Assembly: GCA_025363295.1 (NCBI GenBank)
Contig: JANYEC010000074.1
Coordinates: 49,264-113,263, forward strand
Source: Akkermansiaceae bacterium
Lineage (GTDB): Bacteria > Verrucomicrobiota > Verrucomicrobiia > Verrucomicrobiales > Akkermansiaceae
Reading direction: 5' to 3'
DNA length: 64,000 bases
A model generated the notes under the pieces. It was not told the origin of the DNA. It searched no databases and saw nothing but the letters and a program-made list of their open reading frames with translations. The position numbers and the translations under genes are program-made. Shown here in pieces: positions 25,594 through 35,031 of the stretch (within the stretch, counting starts at the first letter, position 1; every line of letters begins with the position of its first letter).

Positions 25594-27096
25594 ATGCGTT
25601 TTGTTTTCCCTTTTTTAATTGGAATCACTTTGTCTGCGTCTGGTGCTACCGATGCCGAAAAGCCAACCGCCGCCCCTGAAAAAGACGCGCCGGAAGCAAA
25701 GGTCAGTGAGCCGATCACCCGCGAATTCAGCATCACCATCGAGGGCAAAAAAGTGCCCTACAAAGTAAGCACGGGGAAACTTCAGCTCAAGCAAGACGAT
25801 GGCAAGGCAAGAGCCTCGATTTTTCACGTCAGTTATGTGCGCAGCGATGTGAAAGACCCGTCCACTCGGCCGGTCATGTTCGCTTTCAACGGTGGGCCCG
25901 GATCTTCTTCGGTTTGGCTGCACATCGGTGTGTTGGGCCCGAAAATTGTCAAACTACCGGGTGATGGCACTTTGCCTCCTGTTCCGCCCGCTCACGTCGG
26001 CGATAACCCGCTCAGCATTCTCGATGTGTGCGATCTCGTTTTTGTCGATCCAGTTTCCACCGGATACAGCCGTGCGGAGAAAGACACGAAACCTGGCGAC
26101 TTCCACGGGCTGGACGAGGACATCGAATCTGTCGGCGACTTCATCCGGCGTTGGGTCAGCGAACATGACCGATGGTCCTCGCCCAAATACTTACTCGGAG
26201 AATCCTACGGTGGGATCCGTGTTGCAGGTCTTTCCAATCACCTTCAAACGCGCTACGGAATGAGTCTCAACGGCGTGGTTTTATTGTCGTCGCTCCTTGA
26301 TTTTTCCACCCTCCAGCCCGCTCAGGGAAACGATTTAGCTTATACCGTTTACATGCCTTCTTTCACGGGTGTGGCTCATTTTCACAAGAAAATTCAGGGC
26401 GACCGCGATGCCATGGTCAAGGAATGCAAGGCGTTTGCTTTTGGCGAATACGCCGCCGCCTTAATCAAAGGAAATGATCTCGATGCCGAAACCCGCAATG
26501 CACTGGCTGGGAAACTCGCAAGATTCACAGGGATCGATGCCGCGACTTGGCTGGCACACGACCTCCGGATCGACGCGACATTTTTTCGGGGTGAGCTCCT
26601 GCGCAAAGAAGGCAAAGTTCTGGGTCGTTTCGATGCCCGCGTGGCCTGGGATGCCACTGACAAAGCTGCCCCCCTGCCCGATTATGATCCTTCGTATGCC
26701 CTTGCTTACGGAGCTTTTTCCACCGCCATGCTGGACTACCTGGGGCGGGAGCTCGGCTATAAAGAGGATCAACCTTACGAAATCCTAACATCGAAAGTCC
26801 AGCCTTGGCGTTGGAATACCACGAATGAAGTGGTAAATCTCAGCGAGCGCCTTGCAATGGCCATGCGTGATAATCCCCATTTAAAAGTTCTCGTGATGGG
26901 CGGCTACACCGATCTTGCGACACCGCCAGAGGGCGTCGCTTATTCTATCAGGCATTTATTAGACCTGCCAGAAAGTGTCCGAAGGAACATCCAAACCACT
27001 TCGTATGATGGAGGTCATATGTTCTATCTGAATCCCCCAGATCTTTCCAAAACCCGCGGCGATTTGGTAAAGTTCATCCAGAACGGAATGCCTTGA
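25594..27096 (+). CDS. Serine carboxypeptidase-like peptidase (S10 family)
   Basis: An exported enzyme of about 500 residues with a signal peptide (MRFVFPFLIGITLSASGA). All parts of the S10 machinery are visible: the oxyanion loop FAFNGGPGSSSVWLH, the nucleophile in LLGESYGGIR, the acid in VMGGYTDLATPPE and the His in SYDGGHMFYL. S10 enzymes remove C-terminal residues at acidic pH; bacterial relatives are periplasmic. The frame opens eight codons earlier, but ATG 25594 starts the signal peptide. Confidence 0.9.
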   Translation: MRFVFPFLIGITLSASGATDAEKPTAAPEKDAPEAKVSEPITREFSITIEGKKVPYKVSTGKLQLKQDDGKARASIFHVSYVRSDVKDPSTRPVMFAFNGGPGSSSVWLHIGVLGPKIVKLPGDGTLPPVPPAHVGDNPLSILDVCDLVFVDPVSTGYSRAEKDTKPGDFHGLDEDIESVGDFIRRWVSEHDRWSSPKYLLGESYGGIRVAGLSNHLQTRYGMSLNGVVLLSSLLDFSTLQPAQGNDLAYTVYMPSFTGVAHFHKKIQGDRDAMVKECKAFAFGEYAAALIKGNDLDAETRNALAGKLARFTGIDAATWLAHDLRIDATFFRGELLRKEGKVLGRFDARVAWDATDKAAPLPDYDPSYALAYGAFSTAMLDYLGRELGYKEDQPYEILTSKVQPWRWNTTNEVVNLSERLAMAMRDNPHLKVLVMGGYTDLATPPEGVAYSIRHLLDLPESVRRNIQTTSYDGGHMFYLNPPDLSKTRGDLVKFIQNGMP

Positions 27097-27346
27097 GAGG
27101 ATGACACAAGTCCCCCACCCTGTTTGGGTCAGGGCCTAACGGATCGCTCCCCATGATCCGGCACCGTGCCGATGGTGATTCTGCAAAATGGTTCACCCGC
27201 CTAAAAAGCGGATGACCCGTGTTCATGGTGACGGTAAATACCCTTCACACATAAAAGTCCGACCGCCGACGAGCTGGCAAGGATCGCGCTGTATGAGATG
27301 TGGACGAGTTCCATTCAACTTGCCTCTTATCTCACACCAACCATCC
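27097..27346 (+). other. Leader region upstream of the porin-like gene
   Basis: 250 bases without a convincing gene. Small hairpins are possible (CGGCA/TGCCG near 27160; CCCTG/CAGGG near 27125). A long structured 5' leader could regulate the downstream barrel gene, but I cannot match it to a known riboswitch class. Confidence 0.3.
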
Positions 27347-28603
27347 ATGAAAACAAAAGCACTGATTTTTCTATCAACCGCGAGCCTGCTCCATGCTGGC
27401 GCACCTGACTTAGAAACGACGCTAGCCGCCAAACCGGAACCTTGGATCAAGCCAACGATTGATATCCGCGCCCGTTACGAGTTCCGAAATGTGGACCCTT
27501 TGGATTCATCCAATGCCTTCACTTTTCGCGAACGTCTGGGACTAAAGACCATGAAATGGAACGGCTTCAGCGCCTTTATCGAAGGAGAATTCACCCAAGC
27601 TGCCATCGATGATTACAGTGGTGGTGCCGTCGGCGCATCACCTTTTGATCCTAAAAACACGGTGATTGCCGATCCAGAGACCAATGAGTTTAACCAAGGC
27701 TATCTGCAGTATGAAGGATTCGACACTACCGCAAAGATCGGGCGTCAACGTATTATCTATGACAACGCAGCCTTCATCGGTAACGTGGGTTGGAGACAAA
27801 ACGAACAAACCTTCGATGCGCTTTCATTATCTAATAAGTCGATCGATGCACTGACTTTGAACTTTGCATATATCAGTCAGGTGAATCGAATCTTCGGCTC
27901 CGATGCCGATGGGCCGCTGCTTGATAACTATAAAAAAACTTCTAACGTCGAAGACATTCAGTCGCAAGTAAGCCTTTTCAACGCTTCATATACAGGCATC
28001 AAAGGGCTTACGCTCGGTGGTTACGCCTATATCATGAATTTTGAAAATCGGGGGAACTGGGATAACAATACCTTCGGTGTCACGGCTAAAGGCAAAGTAT
28101 GGGACCTTACGCTCTATGGTGAACTCGCCTATCAAGACAAGGCAGGCGTGGCGGGTGAGGATACCGCTTTCTACGAACATGCAACCGTGACCAAAGCATT
28201 TGGCACGCAATCGATCACGCTGGGAGTTGAGCATCTCGACGCAGGATTCAAAACCCCACTGGCCACCGTGCATGCCTATAATGGTTATGCAGATGCATTC
28301 ATCGGCGGACGGATTGAAGGAACCCATAACGGACTCACCGACGTCTATTTATCCCATACGATTCCCCTGTTCTATGGCATCAAGTGGACGAACGTGGTGC
28401 ATGCCTTCGGGGATGATGAAGTTTCCGCAGGTTACGGTTATGAAATCGATTCCGTGCTCGCGAAGAAGTTTGACGACAATTTCAGCGCCCTTGCGAAATT
28501 GGCACATTTCGAGTCGGAGGGCGATCCCTTCACGGGTGGACAGAATGGCAAAGCTGCTCCTACCACCACCCAATTCTCGATCGAAGTCGATTATACATTC
28601 TGA
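27347..28603 (+). CDS. Outer-membrane beta-barrel (porin-like) protein
   Basis: A 418-residue protein with a signal peptide (MKTKALIFLSTASLLHA). It then has repeated amphipathic strands (IDIRARYEFRNVDP, FRERLGLKTMKWNGFSAFIEGEF, AKIGRQRIIYDNA, GLTLGGYAYIMNFENRG) and a C-terminal aromatic end (FSIEVDYTF), as required for barrel assembly. It resembles alginate-export/OprB-like porins of environmental Gram-negatives. The substrate is unknown. The frame runs 53 codons further upstream, but that part does not look coding. A terminator follows. Confidence 0.82.
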   Translation: MKTKALIFLSTASLLHAGAPDLETTLAAKPEPWIKPTIDIRARYEFRNVDPLDSSNAFTFRERLGLKTMKWNGFSAFIEGEFTQAAIDDYSGGAVGASPFDPKNTVIADPETNEFNQGYLQYEGFDTTAKIGRQRIIYDNAAFIGNVGWRQNEQTFDALSLSNKSIDALTLNFAYISQVNRIFGSDADGPLLDNYKKTSNVEDIQSQVSLFNASYTGIKGLTLGGYAYIMNFENRGNWDNNTFGVTAKGKVWDLTLYGELAYQDKAGVAGEDTAFYEHATVTKAFGTQSITLGVEHLDAGFKTPLATVHAYNGYADAFIGGRIEGTHNGLTDVYLSHTIPLFYGIKWTNVVHAFGDDEVSAGYGYEIDSVLAKKFDDNFSALAKLAHFESEGDPFTGGQNGKAAPTTTQFSIEVDYTF

Positions 28604-28631
28604 TTTTTGGGTAACGGTTGCCCGTCTGCTA

Positions 28632-28665
28632 AATGCTACCCGGGGAAACCTGGGTGGCATTTTTG
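28632..28665 (+). terminator. Terminator after the porin-like gene
   Basis: ATGCTACCCGGG and CCTGGGTGGCAT form a stem with a GAAA-type loop, followed by T5 on the plus strand, 29 bases after the stop. Confidence 0.85.
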
Positions 28666-28775
28666 TAGGCGCTGTGATATGATAATTGGACACCTTCTTT
28701 GAGTTTAAACATTTGTGATTGGAATTCCACTTGAAATAACCATCCTGTTGTCCGATCTCATTCCCAGAACTTCAG

Positions 28776-29642
28776 ATGTCCCGCCTACCTATCACCAAAA
28801 CCCCGAAATGCTACGTGGGTGGCAGTTTCATTCGTTCCGAGAGTGGTCGTGTCGCTGCTTTAAATGATGCAGCGGGCACATTTTTCGCCAACATCCCCCT
28901 CTGCACCCGCAAGGATCTGCGAAATGCGGTGGAAGCGGCTGCCAAAGCGGGCCCCGGTTGGTCCGCACGCAATGCCTACAATCGTGGACAAATTCTCTAT
29001 CGCCTTGCGGAAATGTTAGAGGCGCGCGCGTCTGAAATGAGCAGTGCCATCCTCCTGGGTGGCGGTATCCGTGCCCAAGCCGACCGCGAGGTCGCAGCCA
29101 GCATCGAGCGGATCGTGCATTACGCTGGCTGGACGGATAAGTACCAAGCCCTTCTCGGGAGCGTAAACCCGGTCGCATCCTCACATTTCAATTTCACGGT
29201 CACCGAGCCCATGGGCATCATCGGCATCGTCGCACCGGACGAGGTTCCCCTGCTAGGTCTGCTTTCCCTCATCATGCCAGCCATCACCGGTGGCAATACG
29301 GTCGTCGCCCTCGCCTCCACCACCCAACCCTATCCGGCTATTCTGCTAGGCGAAATGCTCGCGACTAGCGACCTTCCTGGCGGCGTCGTCAATCTGCTCA
29401 CCGGCCAGCGCGATGAACTCATCCCGACCTTCGCCACCCACGCCCACCTTCGCGGGCTCGCTGCCGTTGCGGATTTGGATGAACGTAAAACTCTGCAAAT
29501 CGGCGCTGCCGATAGCGTGAAGCGCCTCAAGCTCATCCCCTCAGAAACCGCGACCGACTGGTTCGCTTCAAATTCCCAAGGGCTTTACGAAATCCGCGAT
29601 CATCTCGAAGCCAAAACCACTTGGCATCCGATTGGCGCGTAA
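28776..29642 (+). CDS. Aldehyde dehydrogenase family protein without catalytic domain
   Basis: A 288-residue protein corresponding to the NAD-binding half of an ALDH: KCYVGGSFIRSESG, WSARNAYNRGQILYRLAEMLEAR, TEPMGIIGIVAPDEVPLLGLLSLIMPAITGGN. Full ALDHs have about 480 residues, with the catalytic Cys in the second half, which is missing here. The C-terminus (LEAKTTWHPIGA) is the normal family end. So the middle, not the end, has been replaced by a short unrelated-looking stretch. Short partners of this kind occur beside full-length ALDH genes in some bacteria, but no partner is encoded here. Confidence 0.75.
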   Translation: MSRLPITKTPKCYVGGSFIRSESGRVAALNDAAGTFFANIPLCTRKDLRNAVEAAAKAGPGWSARNAYNRGQILYRLAEMLEARASEMSSAILLGGGIRAQADREVAASIERIVHYAGWTDKYQALLGSVNPVASSHFNFTVTEPMGIIGIVAPDEVPLLGLLSLIMPAITGGNTVVALASTTQPYPAILLGEMLATSDLPGGVVNLLTGQRDELIPTFATHAHLRGLAAVADLDERKTLQIGAADSVKRLKLIPSETATDWFASNSQGLYEIRDHLEAKTTWHPIGA

Positions 29643-29683
29643 TTCGCACTTGTCGGAAATTTCATCCGGTTTACCCATACGGC

Positions 29684-30355
29684 ATGCCAGACGCCGTTTA
29701 TGTCCATGATGCCTTCGCGCGGATCGCCGATCGTTATGTGCTCACCAATCATGTGCTGAGCTGCGGAATGGACATCATTTGGCGGAAAATCGTCACGGCC
29801 CGCATTCGCAAATGGAACCCCGCTCGGCTGCTAGATGTGGCAAGCGGCACCGGTGATCTCGCCTTGGAAGTGCAGGACCAATGTCCGCAGTGTGACGTGA
29901 TCGCCTCCGATTTCTGTGCAGAAATGCTCGCGCACGCCGCCAGTCGCGGAATGTTGAAAACCGTCGTTGCAGATGCCCTCAAACTTCCATTCGCGGACGA
30001 AGAGTTTGACGTGGTCACGGTCGCCTTCGGCCTGCGGAACATGGCGGACTACCCCGCCGCACTGCGGGAAATGCACCGAGTAATCAGGCCCGGCGGGCGT
30101 CTGTTGATCCTCGATTTTTCCCTTCCCACTGGCATTCTGCGTAGGCTTTACCGGTGGTATCTCCACCATGTTCTGCCGCACATGGCCGGCTGGCTCACTG
30201 GCCAAAAAGACGCCTACGAATACCTCGGCGGATCTATCGAAGCGTTTCCCTCTGGCAGGAATATGACCGACTTGCTAGAAACTTGCGGATTTGAAAAAAC
30301 CGATGCCAGTCCTATCACGGGCGGCGTTGTTACCATTTACGAAGGCACTCGTTGA
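29684..30355 (+). CDS. ubiE/menG: Demethylmenaquinone/ubiquinone C-methyltransferase
   Basis: SAM-dependent methylation of the quinone ring, the last step of menaquinone synthesis. The product has YVHDAFARIADRYVLTNHVLS, the SAM-binding LLDVASGTGDLALEV, VVADALKLPFADEEFDVVTVAFGLRNM and the RPGGRLLILDFSLP motif, all typical of UbiE/MenG. ATG 29684 is chosen because the family starts a few residues before YVHDAF. It is followed 13 bases later by another methyltransferase gene. Confidence 0.93.
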   Translation: MPDAVYVHDAFARIADRYVLTNHVLSCGMDIIWRKIVTARIRKWNPARLLDVASGTGDLALEVQDQCPQCDVIASDFCAEMLAHAASRGMLKTVVADALKLPFADEEFDVVTVAFGLRNMADYPAALREMHRVIRPGGRLLILDFSLPTGILRRLYRWYLHHVLPHMAGWLTGQKDAYEYLGGSIEAFPSGRNMTDLLETCGFEKTDASPITGGVVTIYEGTR

Positions 30356-30368
30356 TTTTCATTTACCG

Positions 30369-31004
30369 ATGAGTTTTGATCGGCTGGCACCGTTTTATCG
30401 TGCGATGGAGTTCTTCACGGCAGGTGGTAAATTGCAGCGATGTCGGACAGCATTGTTAGGAGAAATCCCCGTTCCCATCAGAATTTTGTTAGCAGGCGAA
30501 GGCCATGGGCGCACTTTGGCTGCGGTGATGGAAAAATTTCCAAATGCTGAGACCGTGGTAGTGGATTCCAGCGCAAAGATGCTCGAAGTGGCAAGGCGCA
30601 ATGTTCCGACCGGGGCGAGTGTAGAATTTGTCATTGCGGATCTCATGACGTGGAACGGCCAAACCGGGAGCTTTCACTTGATAGTCACGAACTTTTTCCT
30701 CGATTGCTTCACCGAAGATCAGTTAGCGATAGTCATTTCCAATCTGGAAAGGATGGCCACGCCCGAAGCGAACTGGTTACTTGCAGATTTCCAAGTTGCA
30801 GAAGGAAGGGCCGCTGGCTTGCGGAGCAGGTTGATCCTCGCGCTGTTGTATGTGTTCTTCAAGAAAGTCTGCGGCTTGCAGACAGGAAAATTGCACCCGC
30901 CTGATGCAGCACTGGTCCAAGCGGGGTTTTCGCGGCAGCAGCGTGTGTTAAGTGATTGGGGTTTGCTCAAAAGCGAGTGGTGGGCGCGGCAACAGGCGAA
31001 ATAA
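30369..31004 (+). CDS. Class I SAM-dependent methyltransferase, unknown substrate
   Basis: A 211-residue protein starting MSFDRLAPFYRAMEFFTAG, similar in opening to UbiE-like enzymes. The SAM-binding region is ILLAGEGHGRTLAAV, followed by VVVDSSAKMLEVAR and a VTNFFLDCF segment at the place of motif IV. A late hydrophobic stretch (LRSRLILALLYVFFKKV) may associate with the membrane. Close spacing to ubiE suggests a shared transcript and perhaps a lipid or quinone substrate; that is inference. Confidence 0.8.
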   Translation: MSFDRLAPFYRAMEFFTAGGKLQRCRTALLGEIPVPIRILLAGEGHGRTLAAVMEKFPNAETVVVDSSAKMLEVARRNVPTGASVEFVIADLMTWNGQTGSFHLIVTNFFLDCFTEDQLAIVISNLERMATPEANWLLADFQVAEGRAAGLRSRLILALLYVFFKKVCGLQTGKLHPPDAALVQAGFSRQQRVLSDWGLLKSEWWARQQAK

Positions 31005-31043
31005 ATTTCGCGGTCCGGAAGATCTGGATTATGAAGTGCGTAG

Positions 31044-33218
31044 ATGCCATTCCGACTCGAAAGTGACTACCAGCCTGAGGGTGACCAGGCGCAGGCGATT
31101 GCGAAACTTACGAAATCGCTCGCCGCCGGAAACATGCACCAGACGCTGCTCGGGGTGACCGGTTCGGGGAAAACCTTCACGATGGCGAACCTGATCAAAA
31201 ATCACGGCAAGCCGACGCTGATCATGAGTCATAACAAGACTCTCGCGGCGCAACTATATTCGGAGTTCAAAAACTTTTTCCCGCATAACGCAGTCGAGTA
31301 TTTCGTGTCCTACTTCGATTACTATCAGCCTGAAGCTTACATTCCACGGAGCGACACCTACATCGAAAAGGACTCCGCGATCAATGATGAGATCGAGCGG
31401 CTGCGCTTGAGCACGATGGGCTCGCTACTGACGCGGAAAGACACAATCGTCGTGGCATCAGTTTCTTGCATTTATGGCCTCGGCTCACCGGAGGATTATG
31501 AGAACATGATGGTGCCCGTGTGGACCGGCCAGAAGCTCACGCGCGAGGAATTTCTCAACTCGCTGATAGGGATGCTTTTCGAGCGCAATGACATCGCTTT
31601 CGGTCGTGGAAAATTCCGGGTGCGTGGCGATGTGGTGGAAGTCCATCCCGCTTACCTTGATGAGACGGCGATCCGCATTGAGTTTTTCGATGACGAGGTG
31701 GAGCGAATCACCAGCATCCACACTCTAACAGGACATGTGATCGACCGACTGGAGAACCACACGTTTTTTCCCGCGAAGCAATTCGTTACCTCCGGCGATA
31801 AGATGAAAAGGGCGGCCATCGCGATTCGGAAAGAAGCGGATGAGCAGGTGACGAAGTTTGAAAAAGAAGGCAAACTGATCGAGGCCCAGCGCTTGAGGAT
31901 GCGGACGGACTATGATCTCGAAATGATGGCGGAGATGGGATTCTGTCAGGGAATCGAAAACTATTCGCGCCACATCACGGGGCGCGAGCCTGGCGCGAGA
32001 CCCTACACGCTGCTGGATTTCCTGCCGCGAGATTTTCTTTTGTTAGTCGATGAAAGCCACGCGACGATTCCACAAGTCGGCGGGATGTATGAGGGGGATA
32101 AGAGCCGCAAGACGGTGCTGGTAGATCATGGATTCCGGCTGCCGAGTGCTCTGGACAATCGCCCACTTCGCTTCGAGGAATTTATGCAAATGACTCACCA
32201 ACGGGTCTATGTTTCGGCCACGCCGGGTGCGTTCGAGATCATCAACTCGCGACCGGAAAACCAGAGCTTCATTCCCGTAAAATCAAAGGATTCCACGGGC
32301 AAGAGCATCGCACTTTTCGATCTGAAAAAGGCGCGGATTAAACCGAGTGGCAATGCCGAGCCCGTCGAGGATTTCGATCCAACAAAACGCGGCACCCCGC
32401 TTGTGGTCGAGCAGATCATCCGGCCCACTGGATTGTTAGATCCGGTTTTGATTCTGCGTCCGTTGAAGGGCCAGATCGATGAAACTATCGAACTCTGCCG
32501 CCAACGAGTCGAGCGCCAAGAGCGGGTGTTAGTCACCACTCTCACGAAGAAAACGGCAGAAGACCTGAGCGAATACTTGCAAGGCACCGGTCTCAAGGTA
32601 CGCTATCTCCACTCGGATATCGACACGGTGGAGCGTGTGGAAATTCTCCGACAGCTGCGAGCGGGTGCATTTGATATTCTCGTCGGCATCAATTTATTGC
32701 GCGAGGGGTTAGATTTACCTGAAGTTTCACTCGTCTGCATTTTGGATGCGGACAAAGAGGGATTTTTACGCAACGAAACGTCGATGATCCAAACCGCAGG
32801 CCGCGCCGCGCGCCACATCGGCGGCGAGTGTGTGCTTTTTTGCGATAAAATTACCGACTCGATCCAAGCGCTGATAGATATCACTGCTTACCGCCGTGAA
32901 CGTCAGCAGGCACATAATGAAAAGCATGGGATTACGCCATTAAGTGTGAAGCGAGCCTTACAAACCAGCTTGCACACTCATGAAAACAGCGAGAAAACGG
33001 CCACTTCCAACGTCGCCGAGGACCCGGAAACCTACGACAAGGCCCGTGTCATTGCCGAGTTAGAAAGCGAGATGCGCGAGGCGTCATCGCGTTTGGAGTT
33101 TGAGCTCGCGGGGCATCTCCGCGACCAAATTATTGCGCTTAAAAGCACGGCAACCGAGCACACCCGCCTACCGGCAAAATATCCGCGTGGTAAAAAAGGT
33201 AGTGGACGCAAAAGGTGA
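31044..33218 (+). CDS. uvrB: Excinuclease ABC subunit B
   Basis: The DNA-damage-verifying helicase-like subunit of UvrABC. The 724-residue protein has Walker A (GVTGSGKTFTMANL), the beta-hairpin region (YFVSYFDYYQPEAYIP), DESHATIPQ as Walker B, motif VI in TSMIQTAGRAARH, and a C-terminal UVR domain (VIAELESEMREASSRLEFELAGHLRDQI, described here in part) that contacts UvrC. A basic tail (RGKKGSGRKR) closes the protein. It appears intact. Confidence 0.97.
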   Translation: MPFRLESDYQPEGDQAQAIAKLTKSLAAGNMHQTLLGVTGSGKTFTMANLIKNHGKPTLIMSHNKTLAAQLYSEFKNFFPHNAVEYFVSYFDYYQPEAYIPRSDTYIEKDSAINDEIERLRLSTMGSLLTRKDTIVVASVSCIYGLGSPEDYENMMVPVWTGQKLTREEFLNSLIGMLFERNDIAFGRGKFRVRGDVVEVHPAYLDETAIRIEFFDDEVERITSIHTLTGHVIDRLENHTFFPAKQFVTSGDKMKRAAIAIRKEADEQVTKFEKEGKLIEAQRLRMRTDYDLEMMAEMGFCQGIENYSRHITGREPGARPYTLLDFLPRDFLLLVDESHATIPQVGGMYEGDKSRKTVLVDHGFRLPSALDNRPLRFEEFMQMTHQRVYVSATPGAFEIINSRPENQSFIPVKSKDSTGKSIALFDLKKARIKPSGNAEPVEDFDPTKRGTPLVVEQIIRPTGLLDPVLILRPLKGQIDETIELCRQRVERQERVLVTTLTKKTAEDLSEYLQGTGLKVRYLHSDIDTVERVEILRQLRAGAFDILVGINLLREGLDLPEVSLVCILDADKEGFLRNETSMIQTAGRAARHIGGECVLFCDKITDSIQALIDITAYRRERQQAHNEKHGITPLSVKRALQTSLHTHENSEKTATSNVAEDPETYDKARVIAELESEMREASSRLEFELAGHLRDQIIALKSTATEHTRLPAKYPRGKKGSGRKR

Positions 33219-33276
33219 ATCTATCAACTCCGCGCGCTTCATTTCTGGTCAGCAAATCTAACACACCTGGAAATGA

Positions 33277-33819
33277 TCACTTCGCGGGCGTCGATTCCTT
33301 TGCTGGAACAAACACAAGCCCACCGCCGTTGATACAAAATCGTTTGTCGGTGGGGGTATTAAATCCCTCCCCTTCAAAAACGTGACCAAGGTGACCGCCG
33401 CACTTAGCGCAGAGCACTTCGACGCGAACCATGCCGAGGGTGATATCTTTTTTGATCGTCACGTTTTCTGCTTTTGCTGGGTCAAAGAACGACGGCCAGC
33501 CGCAGCCTGAATCGAATTTCTGGTCGGATGTGAAAAGCAGCGCATTGCATCCAGCGCAATGATAGGAGCCCTTTCCTTGATGCTTGAACTCTTTGTAAAC
33601 CTCACCGTTAGGCCGCTCCGTATCCGACTGGCGGAGAATAGCGTATTGCTCGGGAGCGAGCTGCTTTTTCCACTCGGCATCTGTCTTGACGACTTTTCCA
33701 GTGGGCTCGGCGGGGACTTCAGTGCGGACTTCCATGACTGCTTTCTTTTTATCCTCGGCGGAGCAAGAAGCAAGGGCCAGCGAGAATATCAACAGGGAAA
33801 TTGGACGGATGGTGATCAT
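33277..33819 (-). CDS. msrB: Peptide-methionine (R)-S-oxide reductase, lipoprotein form
   Basis: Repairs oxidised methionine (R-sulfoxide). The 180-residue product starts with a lipoprotein signal (LLIFSLALASC lipobox), so it is membrane-anchored in the periplasm rather than cytoplasmic. The zinc site CAGC...CAKC, the core FDSGCGWPSFF and the motif GHVFEGEGF are present. The catalytic cysteine lies in KRFCINGGGLVFVP, where most relatives have RYCxNSxxL. Convergent with uvrB. Confidence 0.92.
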   Translation of the reverse strand: MITIRPISLLIFSLALASCSAEDKKKAVMEVRTEVPAEPTGKVVKTDAEWKKQLAPEQYAILRQSDTERPNGEVYKEFKHQGKGSYHCAGCNALLFTSDQKFDSGCGWPSFFDPAKAENVTIKKDITLGMVRVEVLCAKCGGHLGHVFEGEGFNTPTDKRFCINGGGLVFVPAKESTPAK

Positions 33820-33925
33820 GGCGATGAATTGGAATTTTAGTGAACCTGTATGCTAGAGTTCCAAACACAAATTTTATTCCGAATTCAATCTTCCCCCGCC
33901 GTAAATCCCCCTTTTTAATCAATAC

Positions 33926-34942
33926 ATGTCGGCGCAAATCATTCTCAAACCGAAAGTCCAGCTAGGGGTCGTTACGACGCATTTTAAATTCGTCGGAGGC
34001 ATAGTGCCCGATGAAGAGGGCAAGTTTCCTCGCGATGAAAACGGCGACTTGCGCGTGCTCTCGGAAATGAAAAAATTGTGCGTCATTTCTCCGGTGAAAA
34101 TGAACATCGTGCAACTGCCGTTCTTTTCCACGGCGGACCCGGTGGAGGTTGCGGAAATCATCCAAGGGCTGGTGGTGCTGGGTTTAGAAGTGCATTTTAT
34201 CATCATGGTCGGCGGGGCTAATCCGATGAATCCGTCCGACGAAAATGCCGTGGTCGCGCAACTGGTCAGCAGCCTCAAGGCCGCGATCAAGCACGGCATC
34301 CGCCATGTTTCCTCGACGTCAATCGAAGAATGGATGAGCACCGACGCAGCCCGTGAAGGCGCGGCCTTCGAAGCGGCGATCGCCCAAAATGTGAAGGTCC
34401 ACATGCGGGTTTATGAAGAGGCAGGAGTGGCGGGTTCATGCGTCGAAAATTGGCACATCGAGTTTCTGCGGCCCGGCGAATTTAGGACATTCACAAATGT
34501 GGATCGCGGCTGGTCATTCGTCAAAGCGGCTAACAAATCACTTGGGAAAAAGTTTTTCAAACTGCTCGTGGATGCGGCCCACTGCGGCGATTCCGGTCTG
34601 AGCATCGCGGAAAATGAGGATTTGATCCAACAGATCGCGGCGGCAGAAGAACTAGGCGTTTTCCATGCTTCGGCCAAAACTACTCGCGGCTGCCTCTCCA
34701 CGGACGACGGCTGGATCGGTGCACTTCTAACTGCTGCGGCAAAAACGGGAGAGCTGAAATACGTGTTTGTGGAGGTCTTCGACCACACGGACCCGGCGCT
34801 GGAGCTTGTCAGGCAGTTGGATCCTGGCCACGGCATCGATACCCGCGATGGGCGCAGCTATCCAGAAGTCACGGCAGATGGGCTGGGTGAGATTGCCCGC
34901 CGTTTGAATAATTTACAGGCACGTGGAATCCTCAAAGCTTGA
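33926..34942 (+). CDS. TIM-barrel protein, possible sugar-phosphate isomerase/epimerase-like
   Basis: A 338-residue cytoplasmic protein with strand-helix alternation typical of a TIM barrel. Candidate metal or acid-base residues occur in VHFIIMVGGANPMNPSDEN, HVSSTSIEEWM, NWHIEFLRPGEFR, KLLVDAAHCGDSG and KYVFVEVFDHTDPAL. These resemble the xylose-isomerase-like fold, but I cannot assign a substrate. It looks like a conserved protein of the phylum. It sits alone between msrB (divergent) and purB (convergent). Confidence 0.6.
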   Translation: MSAQIILKPKVQLGVVTTHFKFVGGIVPDEEGKFPRDENGDLRVLSEMKKLCVISPVKMNIVQLPFFSTADPVEVAEIIQGLVVLGLEVHFIIMVGGANPMNPSDENAVVAQLVSSLKAAIKHGIRHVSSTSIEEWMSTDAAREGAAFEAAIAQNVKVHMRVYEEAGVAGSCVENWHIEFLRPGEFRTFTNVDRGWSFVKAANKSLGKKFFKLLVDAAHCGDSGLSIAENEDLIQQIAAAEELGVFHASAKTTRGCLSTDDGWIGALLTAAAKTGELKYVFVEVFDHTDPALELVRQLDPGHGIDTRDGRSYPEVTADGLGEIARRLNNLQARGILKA

Positions 34943-35031
34943 GGTTGTGATGGATCCCATCCACGCCGAAGTTGGCTCACCAGAAATAAGCCTGATAGGA
35001 GCAATGCTCCAGTTCCATGAGTTGTTAGATT

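Noticed and set aside
27097..27346. A riboswitch upstream of the porin-like gene
   Set aside because: Only small generic hairpins are visible; no consensus of a known class could be matched by eye.
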